A DNA stretch of 64,000 nt. Source: Gammaproteobacteria bacterium. Its GTDB lineage: Bacteria; Pseudomonadota; Gammaproteobacteria; Pseudomonadales; Porticoccaceae. This document shows positions 61,222-64,000 of the stretch, piece by piece. Under the pieces are notes generated by a model. The model had not been told where the DNA came from and searched no databases. It saw nothing but the letters and a program-made list of their open reading frames with translations. The translations under genes and the position numbers were made by a program. Within the stretch, counting starts at the first letter, position 1. Every line of letters begins with the position of its first letter. The stretch covers positions 43,036 to 107,035 of the forward strand of contig JACPPB010000032.1 of the NCBI GenBank assembly GCA_016191205.1, written 5' to 3'.

Positions 61222-62331
61222 TCAGCCCGCGGCGGCGCGGCGCGGTGCTTCCCGCTTCAGCAGCGGTTCGCCGGGGAGTTTGCGGACTTCCGGCAATACC
61301 TCCTTGGCAAACAGGCGCAGGCTTTTTTCAGCTTCAGCATGAGGCATGCCGGCGTAGCTGAAGACGCCGGTATAGGCGCCGGCGCCGGTGCGCTCGGTGA
61401 ATTTTTTGATGGTCTCGAAGCATTTCTCCGGGGTTCCCCAGACCTGAATGCTCAGGAAGAACTTGACGACATCTTCGATGCTCTTGCTGACGTGCTCCTG
61501 CATGGCAGCGTAGGTCTCGTAGCCTTTGGTTTTTTTCAGATGCTCGCCGGCCATTTCGTAGTGCTGGACCACGGAACGGTAGTAGCCGCCGATATATTGG
61601 TACGCGAGTTCCTCGGCGCGATCGGCGTTCTCGTGGCACAGGGTCCAGCCCGCAAGGATCGGCGCCGGCGCCGCGGTGCCATTGACCTGCTTGAAGATGG
61701 CACGATAGTCGGCGAGCTCCCGATCGACATGTTCCCACGGCTTCTGCGGGATGATCAGGATGCCGATGCCGAGCTCCGCCATGATCCTGGATGACTCGGG
61801 TGACACGGCGGCGGCATAGGTGCGGCCGCGGAAAGTCTTGAACGGACGCGGGCGGATTTCCCGGCGTACCTGCTTGATGTGCTTGCCGTCGAATTCACAA
61901 AAGCCGGTTTCGAGGCCTTCCAGAATCATCTGGGCGGATTCGGTGAAATATTCGCGGCTGACATTCATGTCGCGGCCGAAGCCTTCGAATTCGACGCGGC
62001 CCAGACCGCGCCCGATGCCGAGAATCATGCGGCCGTCGGACATATTGTCCAGCATGGAGATTTCCTCGGCGACGCGCATGGGGTCGTGCCAGGGCAGCAC
62101 CACGACCATGGAGCCGAGCGCCAGGTTGGGGTTGCGGCCGGCCCAGTACGACAAAAACTGGGTCACGTCCGGGCACATGGTGTAGTCGGTGAAGTGGTGC
62201 TCCACCCCCCAGATCGACTGAAAGCCCAGCTCTTCGGCGAGGTCGCCGAGCGCGAGATCGTTCCGGTACACCTGCCTGTCGGTCAGCTTGGGATCGACAC
62301 CCTGAAAAATGATGGACAGCCCTACATCCAT
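61222..62331 (-). CDS. LLM class flavin-dependent oxidoreductase (luciferase-like)
   Basis: The 369-residue protein has the luciferase-like barrel with FQSIWGVEHHFTDYTMCPD, LGSMVVVLPWHDPMRVAEEI and the Gly-rich GRMILGIGRGLGRVEFEGF. It differs clearly from the other LLM enzyme at 38039, so the two probably act on different intermediates. The start ATG at 62331 has GAGG eight bases upstream; longer frames through the upstream SDR are not credible. A strong terminator separates it from that SDR. Confidence 0.88.
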   Translation of the reverse strand: MDVGLSIIFQGVDPKLTDRQVYRNDLALGDLAEELGFQSIWGVEHHFTDYTMCPDVTQFLSYWAGRNPNLALGSMVVVLPWHDPMRVAEEISMLDNMSDGRMILGIGRGLGRVEFEGFGRDMNVSREYFTESAQMILEGLETGFCEFDGKHIKQVRREIRPRPFKTFRGRTYAAAVSPESSRIMAELGIGILIIPQKPWEHVDRELADYRAIFKQVNGTAAPAPILAGWTLCHENADRAEELAYQYIGGYYRSVVQHYEMAGEHLKKTKGYETYAAMQEHVSKSIEDVVKFFLSIQVWGTPEKCFETIKKFTERTGAGAYTGVFSYAGMPHAEAEKSLRLFAKEVLPEVRKLPGEPLLKREAPRRAAAG

Positions 62332-62395
62332 TGCAAATACCTCGATAGGTTGGAGAAGTGACGAGTCAGGAAGTTCAGAGAGGGTAGCAGAAACA

Positions 62396-62421
62396 AAAAA
62401 CCCCGGGGGACCGGGGTTTTT
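62396..62421. terminator. Bidirectional rho-independent terminator
   Basis: A perfect 11-base inverted repeat (AAAAACCCCGG and its complement) with a four-base loop has T runs on both strands. On the minus strand it would end the SDR transcript before the LLM gene. Confidence 0.9.
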
Positions 62422-62441
62422 GCGTGCGGGTCGAGCTGGCT

Positions 62442-63203
62442 TCAGATCGCCAGAGAGACGCCACCGTCGACAACGATGATGGAGCCGGTGATGAAGTCCG
62501 ACGCCGGGCTCGCCAGCAGGATGGAGATCCCGTAAAAGTCCGACGGCCGACCGAATTTGCCGACTGGGGTTTTCTTGACGATGTAGTCCACCAGTCCGTT
62601 CTTTTTCGGTCCCTCGCAGGGCATCATCTCGGTGTCCACCAGGCCCGGCAGCAGCGCATTGACCTGAATGTTGTGCCGGCCCCAGCCCTGCGCCAGGCTC
62701 TGGGTCATGTGGTCCATGCCGCCCGCCGCATAGTGCACCAGCTTGCCGAAGCCGAGCTTGGTGATGATCGAGCCGACATTGATGATCTTGCCGCCACCGG
62801 CTTTGACCATTTCGGGGAAGCACGCCTTGCTGGTCAGGAAGCAGGAGGTCAGGTTGATGGCGATGAAGTTGTTCCACTCGTCCAGCGTCATGGTCTCGGC
62901 GGGAATGCCCCAGCTGATGGCGGCGTTGTTGAACAGGATGTCGATGCGGCCAAAGTGCGCCACGGTCTCTTTCACCATGCGGTTGACGTCGTCTTCCTTG
63001 GACACGTCGCACTGAATCCCGAGTGCGTCGGCGCCCTCGGCCTTGAGCTGCTCGACCGCGTTGTTGATCTTGTCCTGGTTGCGGCCCACCACCGCGACCT
63101 TGGCGCCCACCGACGCCAGACCTTTGGCGATGCCGAGGCCGAGACCGCCGTTGCCGCCGGTGATGATCGCGACCTTGCCGGTCAAATCGAATTTGCTGTT
63201 CAT
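62442..63203 (-). CDS. SDR family protein lacking the catalytic Lys (paralogue of the next gene)
   Basis: This 253-residue short-chain dehydrogenase-like protein has ITGGNGGLGLGIAKGLA and FNNAAISWG, with Ser145 and Tyr158. Tyr is followed by AAGGMDHM, whereas the neighbouring paralogue has AAAKGGMDHM. Two residues including the active-site Lys of Tyr-x3-Lys are thus missing, an in-frame six-base loss at about 62723/62724. The rest of the fold is intact. It may be inactive or use a different mechanism. Confidence 0.9.
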   Translation of the reverse strand: MNSKFDLTGKVAIITGGNGGLGLGIAKGLASVGAKVAVVGRNQDKINNAVEQLKAEGADALGIQCDVSKEDDVNRMVKETVAHFGRIDILFNNAAISWGIPAETMTLDEWNNFIAINLTSCFLTSKACFPEMVKAGGGKIINVGSIITKLGFGKLVHYAAGGMDHMTQSLAQGWGRHNIQVNALLPGLVDTEMMPCEGPKKNGLVDYIVKKTPVGKFGRPSDFYGISILLASPASDFITGSIIVVDGGVSLAI

Positions 63204-63241
63204 TCAGGGTCTCCGGATAAATGCTTTATTGCGCCGCGCGA

Positions 63242-64000
63242 TCAGATCCCGACCGTCATGCCGCCATCGGCGACGATGATGGAGCCGGTGATGAAGCTGG
63301 AGGCCTCGCTCGCCAGCAGGATGGAGATGCCCTCGAAGTCGTCGGGCATGCCGAAGCGCTGGACCGGGGATTTTTTGACGATGTAGTCGACCAGTGGGCC
63401 AATCTTGTTGGGACCGAAGCAGGGCATCATTTCGGAATGCACCAGGCCGGGCAGCACCGCGTTGACCTGGATGTTGTCCTTGCCCCAGGCGCGGGCCAGG
63501 CTCTGGGTCATGTGGTCCATGCCGCCCTTGGCGGCGGCGTAGTGCACCAGTTTGCCAAAGCCTTTTTTGGTGATCGCCGAGCCGATGTTGATGATCTTGC
63601 CGCCACCGGCCTTGATGAACTCCGGATAGCAGGCTTTGGAACACAGGAAGCAGGAGGTCAGATCGATGGCGATGAACTCGTCCCACTGTTCGAGGGTGAG
63701 CTTTTCCGGCGCCACCCCCCAGCTGATGGCGGCGTTGTTGACCAGGATGTCGACACGGCCGAAGTGCTCGGCGGTCTCCTTGACCATGCGATTGACGTCG
63801 TCTTCCTTGGAGACGTCGGCCTGCACACCCAGGGCCTTGTAGCCCAGTGCGGTCATCTCGGCGACGGCCGAGTCAATTTTTGTCCGGTTGCGGCCGACCA
63901 GAGCCACCGCGCAGCCCTCGGACGCCAGACCCTTGGCGATACCCAGGCCCAGACCGCCGTTACCGCCGGTGACGATCGCGACCTTGCCCGTCAAATCAAA
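63242..64000 (-). CDS. SDR family oxidoreductase (partial, runs off the right end)
   Basis: This protein of at least 252 residues is a close paralogue of the downstream SDR, sharing long identical stretches. The cofactor motif VTGGNGGLGLGIAKGLA, VNNAAISWG, Ser and the full Tyr-x3-Lys (HYAAAKGGM) are present, so it should be active. A TTG at 63994 is not the start: the frame continues upstream as Phe-Asp-Leu, as in the paralogue's N-terminus, and leaves the window. The substrate is unknown; the surroundings suggest a hydroxyl or keto group of an acyl-CoA or ring system. Confidence 0.9.
   Translation of the reverse strand, partial: FDLTGKVAIVTGGNGGLGLGIAKGLASEGCAVALVGRNRTKIDSAVAEMTALGYKALGVQADVSKEDDVNRMVKETAEHFGRVDILVNNAAISWGVAPEKLTLEQWDEFIAIDLTSCFLCSKACYPEFIKAGGGKIINIGSAITKKGFGKLVHYAAAKGGMDHMTQSLARAWGKDNIQVNAVLPGLVHSEMMPCFGPNKIGPLVDYIVKKSPVQRFGMPDDFEGISILLASEASSFITGSIIVADGGMTVGI

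Noticed and set aside
63242..63994. TTG at 63994 as the start of the last SDR
   Set aside because: The frame continues upstream with Phe-Asp-Leu before Thr-Gly-Lys, identical to the N-terminal region of the neighbouring paralogue, so the true start is outside the window.

Overview
The window is GC-rich chromosomal DNA from a gammaproteobacterium, probably in or near the Pseudomonadales/Cellvibrionales and not an enterobacterium. The support is gene order: yciK-mupP-ubiG-mtaD facing gyrA-pheA-(tyrA·aroA)-cmk-rpsA-ihfB-lapA-pyrF, and purB-hflD-mnmA-nudJ facing icd-cspD, both match the order remembered from pseudomonads. HflD, SrkA and the fused TyrA-AroA protein point the same way. No CRISPR array, insertion sequence, prophage or rRNA operon was seen.

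Positions 1-35414 are mostly housekeeping. An oligopeptide ABC transporter (lipoprotein, two permeases, one fused double ATPase cut by the window start) lies downstream of bioA. Then come a DUF547 protein, ttcA, a small lysozyme-like hypothetical protein, a macrodomain protein, argS, a BolA-family protein, ompW behind two tandem FNR/ANR-like boxes, and a formate/nitrite-type channel. The quinone, murein-recycling and methylthioadenosine genes, the gyrA to pyrF block, a ComEA-like protein, tRNA-Asn, uvrB, and the purB/hflD/mnmA/nudJ and icd/cspD groups follow.

At about 35.5 kb the familiar order stops, because clpS/clpA would be expected after cspD. The remaining 28 kb is dominated by CoA-ester catabolism, broken only by an RND efflux pair, a DsrE-like protein and srkA. 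It holds a thiolase-like lyase without the nucleophilic Cys plus a DUF35 partner, a Nudix hydrolase, two luciferase-like flavin monooxygenases, five acyl-CoA dehydrogenases (one resembling methylsuccinyl-CoA dehydrogenase), an HMG-CoA-synthase-like/DUF35 fusion, and an SCP-x-type thiolase. It also holds an MFE-2-like SDR plus MaoC hydratase, a CaiB-family protein resembling mesaconyl-CoA (2-methylfumaryl-CoA) C1-C4 CoA transferase, an alpha/beta hydrolase with an altered nucleophile, an aldehyde dehydrogenase, a LigB-type dioxygenase and two tandem SDRs.

Taken together, the second half looks like a route for a hydrophobic, methyl-branched (isoprenoid- or steroid-like) substrate: monooxygenation, aldehyde oxidation, rounds of beta-oxidation, retro-aldol cleavage and possibly an intramolecular CoA transfer to pass a methyl branch. 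The substrate is not known from the sequence. No acyl-CoA ligase, dedicated regulator or uptake system is visible in the window, and the cluster runs off its right end. Functions are assigned from motif and family recognition by eye; no database search was run.
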